A stretch of 64,000 nucleotides of DNA from Tsukamurella paurometabola (GCF_900631615.1 NZ_LR131273.1:558001-622000); one strand, 5' to 3'. Shown: positions 18,914 through 26,796, counted from the stretch's first letter. A program made the numbers and translations. The notes: a model not told the origin generated them from the sequence alone.

Positions 18914-19486
18914 CTACACCAGGAGGCGGGTGATGTACTTCTCGCCGTAGGCGCGCAGGGCGGCGGAGTCGCTGATGTCGAGCCCGGTGGGCGAGTTCGA
19001 CAGCAGTGAGCCGGTGATCCGGAGCATGAGGTCGACGACGGAGCACAGGTCGGCGTAGTCCTGTTCCGCGCCGGAGTTGCGCAGCCGGATCACGATGCCC
19101 TGGATGAGCAGGTCCCACACGCCGCGCGGGATGCGCAGGAAGTACTCGGGCTCAGCGGCCAGCACCTTGGACACGGCCATGTTCGCCTCGGCCTGTTCGA
19201 TGCTGAGGACGAACACCTCGACCAGCGTCTGCTGCGGCGTGAACCCGACGATCGTCTTGTCGAGCTTGCGGCGCAGAGTGCGGATCTCGATGGCCACGAC
19301 GCGGGCGATCAGCTGATCGCGGTTGGGGAAGATGCGGTACAGGGTGCTGCGGGAGACGTGCGCCTGCTTGGCCACCTGGTCCATGCTGACGCCGGGGATG
19401 CCGTTCGCGGCGATCACCTCACGAGCCGCGTCCACGATCCGCCGCGCAGGGGAGGGAACCGTCATAGCGGTATCGTATCCGCTCAC
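18914..19486 (-). CDS. TetR-family transcriptional regulator
   Basis: A 190-residue TetR repressor. The DNA-binding domain is near residues 12-60 (RIVDAAREVIAANGIPGVSM, VAKQAHVSRSTLYRIFPNRD), followed by an alpha-helical ligand domain with no recognisable specificity. Start choice is open: GTG at 19486 or ATG at 19465, neither with a strong ribosome site. A dyad AGCGG-N8-CCGCT (19466-19483) covers the start region and is a possible auto-operator. It is divergent from the Ruc-like gene 52 bases away. Confidence 0.88.
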   Translation of the reverse strand: MSGYDTAMTVPSPARRIVDAAREVIAANGIPGVSMDQVAKQAHVSRSTLYRIFPNRDQLIARVVAIEIRTLRRKLDKTIVGFTPQQTLVEVFVLSIEQAEANMAVSKVLAAEPEYFLRIPRGVWDLLIQGIVIRLRNSGAEQDYADLCSVVDLMLRITGSLLSNSPTGLDISDSAALRAYGEKYITRLLV

Positions 19487-19538
19487 ATCCTTGGCACTCG
19501 AATCGCAGGAGTGCTAATTCGAGGGGTAGAATCAGCAG

Positions 19539-19799
19539 GTGCCTACCTATTCGTATCAGTGCAAGGAGTGCGGCGAGGCTTTCGACGCCGTGCAGTCGTT
19601 CTCCGACGATCCGCTGACCGTGTGCCCCAACTGCGGCGGTCCCCTGCGGAAGCTGTTCAACTCCGTCGGCGTCGTGTTCAAGGGCAGCGGCTTCTACCGC
19701 ACCGATTCCCGCAGCTCCAAGGCCGATACCACGGCCAAGTCGGAGAAGAAGTCCGACGCGGCGCCGAAGGCCGACAAGGCCACGACCACGGGTTCATGA
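19539..19799 (+). CDS. ruc: FmdB-type zinc-ribbon protein, Ruc (redox-regulated chaperone) homologue
   Basis: An 86-residue protein with an N-terminal zinc ribbon: CKEC near residues 8-11 and CPNC near 30-33, in the FmdB pattern YSYQCKECGEAFDAVQSFSD. Residues 50-86 are a Lys/Ser/Thr-rich disordered tail. Size, composition and position (between the cyclo-ligase/galU block and mscL) match Rv0991c, named Ruc, whose cysteines release zinc on oxidation and turn it into a chaperone that prevents aggregation. Chaperone function here is inferred from that homology. The GTG start is followed by PTYSYQC. Its stop overlaps the thioesterase start (ATGA). Confidence 0.85.
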   Translation: MPTYSYQCKECGEAFDAVQSFSDDPLTVCPNCGGPLRKLFNSVGVVFKGSGFYRTDSRSSKADTTAKSEKKSDAAPKADKATTTGS

Positions 19800-20599
19800 C
19801 CCACGCCTTCGACGAGGCGACCGCCGTCGAGCCCGTCGACGGCGGTTTCCGCGCGCACACGCACCCGGCGTACAACAACATGGTCGGGCCGTTCGGCGGG
19901 ATCACCGCCGCCACCGTGGTCGCCGCGCTGCAGGCGCATCCCGAGGCGCAGGGTCACCCGCTGAGCCTCACGCTCAACTTCGCCGCCCCGATCAAGGACG
20001 GCGCGTGGGACGTCGCCGTCACGGTGCTGCGCACGAACCGCACCAATCAGCACTTCACGTACGTGATCAACCAGGACGACGGTGCCGTCGCCTCCGGTAC
20101 CGCGGTGTTCGGCACCCGCCGCGACACCTGGAGCGATACGGAGCTGGCCTTCCCGCCCGTGCAGGGCCCGGAGGACTACGCCGAGCTGTCGCTGCCCCCG
20201 TTCGTGGAGTGGGCCAAGAACTACGAGACCCGCTTCGTGGCGGGCAGCCTGGAGCTCGACGGTCCGCAGGACGACTCGACGACCACCATGTGGCTGCGGG
20301 ACAAGCCGGCGCGCGCCCTGGACTACCCGGCGCTCGCCTCGATCTCCGACTCGTTCTTCCCCCGCGTCTTCCTGCGTCGCGGCACGTACGTACCTGCCGG
20401 GACGATCTCGCTGACGACGTACTTCCACGCGAGCCCCGCGGACCTCGAGCAGCAGGGCGAGGACTACCTGCTCGCGACCGCCCGCGCGGCCCGCTTCGGC
20501 CACGGTCACTTCGACCAGTACGGCCAGCTCTGGGGCCGGAACGGCACGCTCCTGGCCACGACGCACCAGATCGTCTACTACAAGGATCCGAAGGCCTGA
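19796..20599 (+). CDS. Thioesterase-family protein (TesB-like double hotdog)
   Basis: A 267-residue protein with two hotdog-fold halves. The first has HPAYNNMVGPFGGITAATVV (the central hotdog helix) and SLTLNFAAPIKDG; the second has ALASISDSFFPRVFLRRG and TISLTTYFHASP, ending with FGHGHFDQYGQLWGRNGTLL. This is the acyl-CoA thioesterase-like TesB/4HBT-3 pattern, acting on an acyl-CoA of unknown chain length. It is translationally coupled to the Ruc gene by a 4-base overlap, an unexpected pairing of a stress chaperone and an acyl-CoA enzyme. Confidence 0.88.
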   Translation: MTHAFDEATAVEPVDGGFRAHTHPAYNNMVGPFGGITAATVVAALQAHPEAQGHPLSLTLNFAAPIKDGAWDVAVTVLRTNRTNQHFTYVINQDDGAVASGTAVFGTRRDTWSDTELAFPPVQGPEDYAELSLPPFVEWAKNYETRFVAGSLELDGPQDDSTTTMWLRDKPARALDYPALASISDSFFPRVFLRRGTYVPAGTISLTTYFHASPADLEQQGEDYLLATARAARFGHGHFDQYGQLWGRNGTLLATTHQIVYYKDPKA

Positions 20600-20610
20600 T
20601 CGGGGCGTTC

Positions 20611-20637
20611 CTCCACAGGTTCGGGGTTATCCACAGG
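20611..20637. promoter_or_regulatory. Paired CCACAG motifs including a perfect DnaA-box sequence
   Basis: CTCCACAGG (20611-20619), a 7-base spacer, then TTATCCACAGG (20627-20637). The second half contains TTATCCACA, the DnaA-box consensus, but a single box here is not an origin. The same architecture with the same 7-base spacer occurs at 34323-34348. Confidence 0.55.
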
Positions 20638-20687
20638 CGCCCGTCCGCGGCCCCGGTCCCGACGGTCCGCCGTCGTAGCGTCCCGGC

Positions 20688-21320
20688 ATGGACTCCTTGC
20701 AACCGACCGGGGCGGAACGGATCCGGGCCGCCCTGCGGCCGGGTTGGGCGCGCACGCTGACGGCCCGCCGCGCGGCGGCCGCGGCGTTGGCCGTGTTGGC
20801 CCTCGGTGTAGCGCTCACCAGCCGGCCCAGTGGGCCGCAGGCGCAGGTGGTGGTCGCCGCTCGCGAGCTGGGTCCGGGCGGCAGGCTCACCGGCGACGAT
20901 CTGGCACTGCGCACCGTCCCCGCGGAGCTCGCACCACAGGACGCGTTGACCAGTCCCGGCAACGCCGTCGGCCGGTCCGTGACGGGGCCGGTGGGCGCGG
21001 GTGAGATCCTCACCGGCCGCCGGGTGCTCACCGACCGCACCGCGGGGCAGATCCGCCCGGGAGCGCGGCTCGTGCCGGTCTCGCTGCAGGACTCGGCCAC
21101 GATGGACCTCCTGCGCGCGGGCGATGTGGTCGACGTGGTGGCGCAGCGCAAGGACGACTCCCCCGCCGTGCTGGCCCGGTCGGCGACGGTGGCGGTGGCC
21201 GCGGCGCCGCAGGCCACGCGGCAGCAGGCGCGGACGGCGATGCTCGCGATGTCGGAGGCGGAGGCGCACGCGGTGGCCGCCGCCGCCCTCAGCTCGCCGC
21301 TGTCGGTGGTCTTCCGATGA
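20688..21320 (+). CDS. SAF-domain membrane-anchored protein (CpaB/RcpC-like)
   Basis: A 210-residue protein with a basic N terminus, one membrane helix at about residues 29-45, then a SAF domain (VVVAARELGPGGRLTGDDLA, LTSPGNAVGRSVTGPVGAGE). The C-terminal part RPGARLVPVSLQDSATMDLL and LRAGDVVDVVAQR matches the CpaB/RcpC pilus-assembly pattern. In mycobacteria such genes sit near mscL without pilus genes; no tad genes are visible here. A cell-envelope role, perhaps binding a cell-wall polymer, is plausible but unproven. It starts 88 bases after the thioesterase and ends 3 bases before the convergent PrsW gene. Confidence 0.85.
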   Translation: MDSLQPTGAERIRAALRPGWARTLTARRAAAAALAVLALGVALTSRPSGPQAQVVVAARELGPGGRLTGDDLALRTVPAELAPQDALTSPGNAVGRSVTGPVGAGEILTGRRVLTDRTAGQIRPGARLVPVSLQDSATMDLLRAGDVVDVVAQRKDDSPAVLARSATVAVAAAPQATRQQARTAMLAMSEAEAHAVAAAALSSPLSVVFR

Positions 21321-21323
21321 GTA

Positions 21324-22322
21324 TCAGCCGACCCGGTAGGTCAGCTCGCGGATCAGCCACAGCTGTCGCTCGCGCGCGACCTCGGCGAACGCGGGGCCGT
21401 AGTAGTAGCGCAGGTACTCCTGGCCGGCGCGGCGCTGGGCGCGGGTGGGCAGCGTGGCGAGTTCGGCGGGTGGGGCGAGCGCCGCCGCCTCGGGAGTGCC
21501 GATCGCGCCCTGCAGCCACCGTCGTTGCTCGAGGATCATCCACCACCAGGCACCGCCCAGGAGGGTGAGCGTGACGGCGCACTTGAGCAGGATCAGCGCG
21601 AACACGATCATCGGGTTGTCGCCGCCGGGCGCGTTCCACCAGAAGTGCATCAGGTAGGAGAGCGCCACGGCGAGCGCCGCCAGGGCCGCGCGCGTGCGGA
21701 TCAGTGCGAGACCGAGGGCGAAGAACGCCGTGTACACCCAGTGCGACTGGAAGCCGAACAGCGCCCGCATCAGCGTCACGGTGAGCGCCCCGGCGACGTC
21801 GGACTGCGCATCGCGCAGCGCGAAGGTGACCGCGTAGGAGAGGTTCTCGACCACCTGGAACCCGAGGCCCGCGAACCCGCCGACGGCGAAGATCTGGAGC
21901 GGGCGGCGCAACCGGTCCCGGAACATCACGAGCAGTAGGGCCACGCCTGCGCCCTTGATGGTCTCCTCATCGAGCGGGCCCACGAGCGCGGCACCCCAGT
22001 GGGTGGCGTCCGGGTCGTCGAGCACGTCGTTCACGGCGTCGGAGGCGAAGCCGTTGATCTGCAACGACAGCCCGCACGCGCCGATCGCACCCCAGGCGAA
22101 GGCGAGTGCCCACGCGCTGCGGACCTGGGCGTGGGACCGGTCGAGCGCCCAGATGATCACGGCGATGAGGGCGGCGGCGATCACGATGATCGGCAGCGCC
22201 GCCGCGATGCCGGAGCCGGACTCGGCGAACCGCGGCACCATGTCGCGGGCGAGGACGTAGCCGCCGCAGACCAGGCCCGCCACGAACACCCCGAAGGAGA
22301 TCGTGGTCATACGCTGTCGCAT
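21324..22322 (-). CDS. PrsW-family intramembrane metalloprotease
   Basis: A 332-residue polytopic membrane protein with seven to eight hydrophobic helices. The catalytic signature is present: PLDEETIKG (EExxK), GLGFQVVENLSYA (the second Glu-Asn motif), FQSHWVYTAFFALGL and LMHFWWN with the metal-binding His residues. PrsW-type proteases cleave membrane anti-sigma factors and other single-pass proteins. The ATG at 22322 overlaps the stop of the upstream gene by 4 bases. The C-terminal 80 residues form a cytosolic tail with ELATLPTRAQRRAGQEYLRY. The substrate is unknown. Confidence 0.88.
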   Translation of the reverse strand: MRQRMTTISFGVFVAGLVCGGYVLARDMVPRFAESGSGIAAALPIIVIAAALIAVIIWALDRSHAQVRSAWALAFAWGAIGACGLSLQINGFASDAVNDVLDDPDATHWGAALVGPLDEETIKGAGVALLLVMFRDRLRRPLQIFAVGGFAGLGFQVVENLSYAVTFALRDAQSDVAGALTVTLMRALFGFQSHWVYTAFFALGLALIRTRAALAALAVALSYLMHFWWNAPGGDNPMIVFALILLKCAVTLTLLGGAWWWMILEQRRWLQGAIGTPEAAALAPPAELATLPTRAQRRAGQEYLRYYYGPAFAEVARERQLWLIRELTYRVG

Positions 22323-22846
22323 CAGACCTCCCGCATCGAGCGCACGAGCGCGGCCAGATCGGGCACGGCACCGTCGGGCGGGCGGAGCGTGAGCACCGTG
22401 ACCAGCAGCGTGTCCCGACTGACGACCGCGCACTCCCCCGTCCGGCCGCCGCCGGAAGCGGTGCAGCTGCGGCCGGTGAAGCGCGCACCACGGAGGTCGC
22501 CGGTGAAGCGGGCGTCGACGCCGCCGGCCTCGAACTCACGCAGTCGGCGCGGCGCGGCGGAGTCGAAATCGGTCATGCCCGTGGTGAGACGCACGGACAG
22601 CGAGCTGCCGGTGGTGTGGGCGAAGCGGACGACGTCCGCCCGGCCGGACGGCACCTTCTCCCATCCCGACGGTGCGCGGAAATCGACTCCGGCGTAATCG
22701 TTCCCAACACGATATGCAGAGTCGTTCACGGGCGTGTGTGGCGTCGGCACCGCGCGTTCGAGTCCGAACCACCCCGCGGCCAGGCCGCCGACGGCCAAGA
22801 TCACACCGGCCGAAACGCCCGCGTCCACTGCGCGGATTCGATTCAT
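22322..22846 (-). CDS. Membrane-anchored extracytoplasmic protein of unknown function
   Basis: A 174-residue protein with an N-terminal hydrophobic segment (residues 10-29) and an extracytoplasmic domain holding two Cys (SCTAS and GECAVV) that may form a disulfide. The domain pattern, DFRAPSGWEKVPSGRADVV then LTTGMTDFD, resembles PsbP/DUF-type lipid-associated domains of actinobacteria but I cannot name a family. It is translationally coupled to the PrsW protease, so it may be its regulator or substrate (inference). It is divergent from mscL. Confidence 0.75.
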   Translation of the reverse strand: MNRIRAVDAGVSAGVILAVGGLAAGWFGLERAVPTPHTPVNDSAYRVGNDYAGVDFRAPSGWEKVPSGRADVVRFAHTTGSSLSVRLTTGMTDFDSAAPRRLREFEAGGVDARFTGDLRGARFTGRSCTASGGGRTGECAVVSRDTLLVTVLTLRPPDGAVPDLAALVRSMREV

Positions 22847-22916
22847 ACCGTTAGCATAAAGTCCGAAATTGCAACACGCGTCACTGGCGTTACAACCTCA
22901 CGAAGGACACTCGAAC

Positions 22917-23372
22917 ATGCTCAAGGGATTCAAGGACTTCCTCCTCAAGGGCAACGTGCTGGACCTCGCGGTCGCCGTTGTCGTCGGTGCCGCGTTCACC
23001 GCGATCGTCACCGCATTCACCGAGAACATCGTGCAGCCGCTCGTCGCCTCGATCGGCGGCGGCAAGGACGTGCAGGGCCTTGCCTGGCAGATCGTGGACG
23101 GCAACGACAAGACCATCGTCGACTTCGGCGCGGTGATCACGGCCGCCATCAACTTCATCCTCGTCGCCGCCGTGGTGTACTTCGTGCTGATCCTGCCGTA
23201 CGAAACGCTGAAGAAGCGCGCCAGCGGTCCGGCCACCGAGGACGAGGTGGATGTGCTCGTGGAGATCCGCGACCTGCTCGCCGCACAGGCATCGCAGCCC
23301 CAGGGCGGCGCGCACTCCGTCACCGAGCTTCCGCCCACGGGCCAGTTCCCCTCGCAGAAGCCGCAGGTCTGA
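22917..23372 (+). CDS. mscL: Large-conductance mechanosensitive channel
   Basis: A 151-residue MscL channel. It begins MLKGFKDFLLKGNVLDLAVA, the amphipathic N-terminal helix and start of the pore helix TM1, followed by VVVGAAFTAIV; TM2 is AAINFILVAAVVYFVLILPY, and the C-terminal cytoplasmic helix is DEVDVLVEIRDLLAA. It opens under membrane tension to release solutes during hypo-osmotic shock. The ATG at 22917 has a GAAGGA site and matches the family N terminus, so the upstream in-frame start was rejected. It ends in a strong terminator. Confidence 0.97.
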   Translation: MLKGFKDFLLKGNVLDLAVAVVVGAAFTAIVTAFTENIVQPLVASIGGGKDVQGLAWQIVDGNDKTIVDFGAVITAAINFILVAAVVYFVLILPYETLKKRASGPATEDEVDVLVEIRDLLAAQASQPQGGAHSVTELPPTGQFPSQKPQV

Positions 23373-23382
23373 TCCACCCACG

Positions 23383-23422
23383 ACGAAAGCCGGCCTCCCC
23401 ACTCGGGGAGGCCGGCTTTCGT
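23383..23422 (+). terminator. Terminator of mscL
   Basis: An 18-bp perfect inverted repeat (arms 23383-23400 and 23405-23422) with a 4-base loop, 11 bases after the mscL stop and followed by TTCTC. Bases 23402-23423 reappear identically at 24272-24293 in another terminator. Confidence 0.9.
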
Positions 23423-23527
23423 TCTCGGGGCACCGTCCGACCTGTCAACAAGTGCGACACCTGACACAGATCCGGTCCGCTGTTTCATTTCGGCCCAGCA
23501 CTCCCACAGGTTGGGCGGCGACACAGC

Positions 23528-23815
23528 CTACTTGCAGCTGAATGCCTCCCAGAAGTCAAGGACGTACCTCGTGAACGGACCATCGGAAATCCTCGTCCAC
23601 GTCCCCTCATCATTCCGTTCGGTGAACATGCTGACGTCGATCACTTCACCCGGCCAGAGGGTGGTAGACGGCGATGACTTCGACGGCTCCCAATGAGCCG
23701 TGACCATGCTACTCAGAGTGCACGGGCCGCTCGCATTCGCAGCGGGAACGACAGCGGCAGCGCCACCACCAACGAGCAGCAAGGCTGCTCCGGTCGAGAC
23801 CAGCATCTTCTTCAT
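23528..23815 (-). CDS. Small secreted protein with a Cys pair, function unknown
   Basis: A 95-residue protein with a classical signal peptide (KKMLVSTGAALLLVGGGAA, then VVPAANASG as the AxA cleavage site near residue 29). The mature part of about 66 residues contains exactly two Cys (SGPCTLSS near its start and AFSCK at the very end), suggesting one disulfide tying the ends together. No family is recognised. The ATG at 23815 has a GAGG ribosome site; a GTG four codons upstream is an alternative. It lies in a lower-GC segment between two related terminators, which suggests a lineage-specific gain. Confidence 0.7.
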   Translation of the reverse strand: MKKMLVSTGAALLLVGGGAAAVVPAANASGPCTLSSMVTAHWEPSKSSPSTTLWPGEVIDVSMFTERNDEGTWTRISDGPFTRYVLDFWEAFSCK

Positions 23816-23837
23816 ATGCCTCACCATCTACTAGTTC

Positions 23838-23888
23838 ATTCCATTGCGACAGTAATCATATCGTCAACGATTGAGCATATGATGGAAT
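23838..23888. promoter_or_regulatory. Interrupted AT-rich inverted repeat upstream of small secreted protein
   Basis: ATTCCAT (23838-23844) and ATCATAT (23855-23861) on the left are mirrored by ATATGATGGAAT (23877-23888) on the right, giving two nested 7-bp arms. It sits 23-73 bases upstream of the secreted-protein start and is a candidate operator or start-site hairpin. Confidence 0.4.
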
Positions 23889-24255
23889 AACTAAATCTTC
23901 CCAAACTAGACACGTGCAGGCCGAAGCAAGTTTCACTTAAGTTCGCACCGCATTGTCGGAAATCCGGCACACATCATCACTACATGTGGAATGTGAATAT
24001 CCATCACGAGGACTTTCGCCGGCGGGCATTGCGTCAATAGTTGAGACGGTGGCGATGCCGTCCCCGGAGGTAACGCCAGCATCTTGGCGATCGTGAGCAC
24101 CTCCGGCCGAGTGAAGCGATCACCCCATCCCCGACTCGGAACTCGCCATCCCCTGCCGCACCTGTCGCAAGCACATTCAAGCGCCTGTGCACACCCCATC
24201 GACGCGGATCGTTTAGTCGGCGGAGGCGAAATCACCGCTCGAACCCGTGTCGCGA
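23889..24255. other. Lower-GC intergenic stretch, possible gene remnant
   Basis: About 370 bases with no convincing gene. A minus-strand frame at 23933-24235 could encode 100 residues with several Cys (CACDRCGRGWR, then MRCELK at the end) but has unclear codon bias, no good ribosome site and no recognised family. The base composition is visibly less GC-rich than its neighbours, consistent with decayed or acquired DNA. Confidence 0.4.
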
Positions 24256-24291
24256 CGAAGCCGGCCCCCCGCTCGGGGAGGCCGGCTTTCG
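24256..24291 (-). terminator. Terminator of first MspA-type porin gene
   Basis: An imperfect inverted repeat of about 16 bp (left part CGAAGCCGGCCCCCC, right part GGGGAGGCCGGCTTTCG) 27 bases past the porin stop codon. Its right half is identical over 22 bases to the mscL terminator. Confidence 0.8.
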
Positions 24292-24317
24292 TTTCCAGGT
24301 CCGACGGTGCGGCCCGC

Positions 24318-25025
24318 TCAGCCGAGCGTGAAGGGCGCGCCCCAGAGGATCACCGTGCCCTTGGAATTGCCGATGCCAGCCTTCGCGATGACGTACAGAC
24401 GGGCCTGCGCATATCCCGCGCAACCGTCGACGCCGATCGTCTGGTCGCTGTAGGTGAAGCTTCCGCTCGCACCGGTGAAGTCGAAGCTGGTGGACGGTGC
24501 GTACCAATCCGGTGCGACTTCGTCGCCCGGCTTCGGCCAGGTAGCTCGATCGTAAGTCAGTGCCTGGGTACCCACAGAGCCGGCGGCGAGTTTGATCGAG
24601 CCACCTGTTGTGCCCTTAATCGACGGTGACAAGCCAGTTCCCGCGTCGGGATCGTTGAACGTCGCTCCCGACTCCGCGCCAGCACCCAGATCGATGGAGG
24701 CGTCCCCGACGTCGATCTGGCAACCCACCGCGTATCCGGCCTCGATTGACCCGCCATCCGCTTCAGCGCCGTTCACCTTGACGCTGACCGTGCCCGACAC
24801 CCAGGCGTTGCGAGTAGTAGGCAGTGCGACCATGCCGGGCGACAGTCGTGCGCGCTGCCCCTTCACTGTGATGACGATCGAGCCGGAGCCGACTTTCGCT
24901 GACTGCGTCGCGTCTCGCAGCGGAATCACGGTGTCGGCGCTCGCAGTCGCAGGCATGAGTAGGCCAGCGGTCACAGCGCCTGCAGTCGCGAGGCCCGCCG
25001 CGGCGAGGGTGAATCTTGGGGTCAT
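24318..25025 (-). CDS. MspA-family outer-membrane porin, copy 1
   Basis: A 235-residue MspA-type porin precursor with a signal peptide (residues 1-30, ending MPATASA/D). The mature part has the family beta-strand pattern: TVIPLRDATQSAKV near the N terminus, RLSPGMVALPTTRNAWVSG, ADGGSIEAGYAVGCQIDVG, the WPKPGDEVAPDW loop and the C-terminal GTVILWGAPFTLG. Eight such monomers form a goblet-shaped channel across the mycomembrane for small hydrophilic solutes. It is closely similar to copy 2 (26812-27522) and more distant from copy 3. The ATG at 25025 has an AAAGGA site. It carries its own terminator. Confidence 0.93.
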   Translation of the reverse strand: MTPRFTLAAAGLATAGAVTAGLLMPATASADTVIPLRDATQSAKVGSGSIVITVKGQRARLSPGMVALPTTRNAWVSGTVSVKVNGAEADGGSIEAGYAVGCQIDVGDASIDLGAGAESGATFNDPDAGTGLSPSIKGTTGGSIKLAAGSVGTQALTYDRATWPKPGDEVAPDWYAPSTSFDFTGASGSFTYSDQTIGVDGCAGYAQARLYVIAKAGIGNSKGTVILWGAPFTLG

Positions 25026-25183
25026 GTACCCAGTCCTTTCCATTCGCCGGCCGTGCGACGCCGGCGATTGAGATAGGAAGATATCAGCTGCAAACTGTGC
25101 GAAACGCCCGTTGAAACATGTCTGTAACACTCAGCGGAAGCTGTAACAGAAGTAGGCACTTTCGGCTGGGCACCTCCGGAAAC

Positions 25184-25225
25184 ACGCATCGCGCGCCCGG
25201 CGAGACGCCGGAACGCGCGATGCGT
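25184..25225 (-). terminator. Terminator of Ala/Pro-rich secreted protein gene
   Basis: A 12-bp perfect inverted repeat (25184-25195 and 25214-25225) with an inner CCGGC/GCCGG stem, 28 bases past the stop codon of the gene at 25254-26657. Confidence 0.85.
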
Positions 25226-25253
25226 GAAGACCGAGATCAGAGAGGCAGGGAGA

Positions 25254-26657
25254 TCACTCCGCACCGGAGGTCGACGAGTCGGCGTCACTCCCCGACGCCG
25301 AACTCGACGAACCCGACGTGCGCTCGGAAGCCACTGCGGGAGCCTCCGCCGTGGGCACCGTATCTGCGGCCGAAGCCGTCGACGTGGAGTCCGCGGCAGG
25401 CTTCGCGGCCGCCTCGGTGGGCTTCGATTCCCCCGACGCAGCCGGCTTCGGCTCCGCCGAGGCCGTGGGCTTCGACTCCGCCGAGGCCGTCGGCGTGGTC
25501 TCCACGGCCGCAGCGGGTTTCGACTCTGTCGGCGTCGCAGGCTTGGTCTCCGTCGGCTCGGGCGCCGGCTTCGGGGTTTCGCTCACCGCCGCCGTCGTCG
25601 GGTTCGTCTGCTCCGTAGTCCGCGTGGCGGGCGCTGCCCCCGGTGCCGTCGGCTCCGCAGTGGACTGCTGGGTAACGCCCGGCTTCGTGTCGGTCACGGA
25701 CGTCACGGCATTCTCGTCCGCCACTGCCGTAGCCACGCTCGTCAAGGAAGGCGTGCTTGCGGGCGTCACCGTCGAAACTGCAGCGGCAGGGGTCACCGAC
25801 GCGATCAGCTTGTCGATCTTCTCCTTAGCGGCCGCGATCTGCGTGCCCGGGAAGTCGACGATCGTCGTGATCGACTTGGACACCGCGTCGATGACGAGGG
25901 TCGGAATCTTGCCCCAGTTGCCCGAAATGAAGGCATTCGGCACCGAACTCACGAGACTGGTGAAATTCGTGTACACGGTGTTCGCTGCCTGGAAGGTCGC
26001 CCAGGCAGTCGCAACCGGAATACCCGCGACGTTCAGCGCATTCGTGATGACCGGCGGAACGACGGACGGGCTCGGCGTGGGCGCAGTTGTGGCCTTGGGC
26101 GTGGTGCCCGCGTCAGGAGCCTTCGGCCCCGCACCGGTCGTGATCCAGGTGAGGGAGTCCTTGACAGCGGTCTCGAAGGCGGTCGGGATCGAGCCCCACT
26201 GCCCCTTCAGTAGCGCATTCGGGATGGTGTTGAATGCGAGCTTGTAGAACACGGTGTAGATCCCGTTGCCAGTCTGGAAGACGCGCCACACGGCGGCCAC
26301 CGGAAGTCCAGCGATATCGAGCGCGGACTGTACCGCCGCCGGCACCGAAGGCAGAGCGATCGGCTCGGACGATGCGTCCTGCGCGGACGCGACAGCGGGC
26401 TTCGCGGATTCCTCCGTGACGACGACCAGCGGAGCAACCTTGGCAACCTGGGCATCAGAGGCGACACCGGCGGGAAGGGACGCACCCCCGGTCGCCCCTG
26501 AGACGGACTGCAGGACCTGCGCAGGCGACGGCAGCTCCGCTGCGCCTACCACAGGGGCCGTCGATGCCGAGGTGATAGCACCGGCGCCGGCGACGGGCGC
26601 CACAGCGACGGTGGCCGCGGCGACGAGCGCGATGAAAGGAGTGGCCTTGCGATTCAT
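25254..26657 (-). CDS. Secreted Ala/Pro/Thr/Ser-rich protein with duplicated ~65-residue module
   Basis: A 467-residue secreted protein. Residues 1-27 are a signal peptide (RKATPFIALVAAATVAVAPV). Two homologous modules lie at about 105-173 and 201-268: AAVQSALDIAGLPVAAVWRV...NALLKGQWGSIPT in the first, VITNALNVAGIPVATAWATF...NAFISGNWGKIPT in the second. Both share a Trp-Gly-x-Ile-Pro-Thr motif. Residues 285-467 form a disordered tail of Ala, Thr, Glu, Pro and Ser. No family is recognised. Lying between MspA porin genes, it may act in the mycomembrane or on it, but that is only inference. The ATG at 26657 has a GGAAG site. Confidence 0.8.
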   Translation of the reverse strand: MNRKATPFIALVAAATVAVAPVAGAGAITSASTAPVVGAAELPSPAQVLQSVSGATGGASLPAGVASDAQVAKVAPLVVVTEESAKPAVASAQDASSEPIALPSVPAAVQSALDIAGLPVAAVWRVFQTGNGIYTVFYKLAFNTIPNALLKGQWGSIPTAFETAVKDSLTWITTGAGPKAPDAGTTPKATTAPTPSPSVVPPVITNALNVAGIPVATAWATFQAANTVYTNFTSLVSSVPNAFISGNWGKIPTLVIDAVSKSITTIVDFPGTQIAAAKEKIDKLIASVTPAAAVSTVTPASTPSLTSVATAVADENAVTSVTDTKPGVTQQSTAEPTAPGAAPATRTTEQTNPTTAAVSETPKPAPEPTETKPATPTESKPAAAVETTPTASAESKPTASAEPKPAASGESKPTEAAAKPAADSTSTASAADTVPTAEAPAVASERTSGSSSSASGSDADSSTSGAE

Positions 26658-26765
26658 TTCTTCAGCTTCCTTCGATGACATGGTTCGGAGTCGACGCCTG
26701 GTGGTGCCGTACAAATCGTCGGCGCCGCGCTCGATTTGTACGTTGGTACCAAACTGGTGAGACGC

Positions 26766-26796
26766 AGAAGGCGGTGCCCGATGGACACCGCCTTCT
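26766..26796 (-). terminator. Terminator of second MspA-type porin gene
   Basis: An 11-bp perfect inverted repeat (26766-26776 and 26786-26796, nine-base loop) 15 bases after the porin stop. Confidence 0.82.

Noticed and set aside
20611-20637. Chromosomal origin suggested by a perfect DnaA box
   Set aside because: Only isolated boxes are present, with no dnaA, dnaN or AT-rich unwinding region in the window.
23933-24235. 100-residue Cys-containing minus-strand frame
   Set aside because: Kept only as a possible remnant: no clear ribosome site, poor codon usage and no recognised family.
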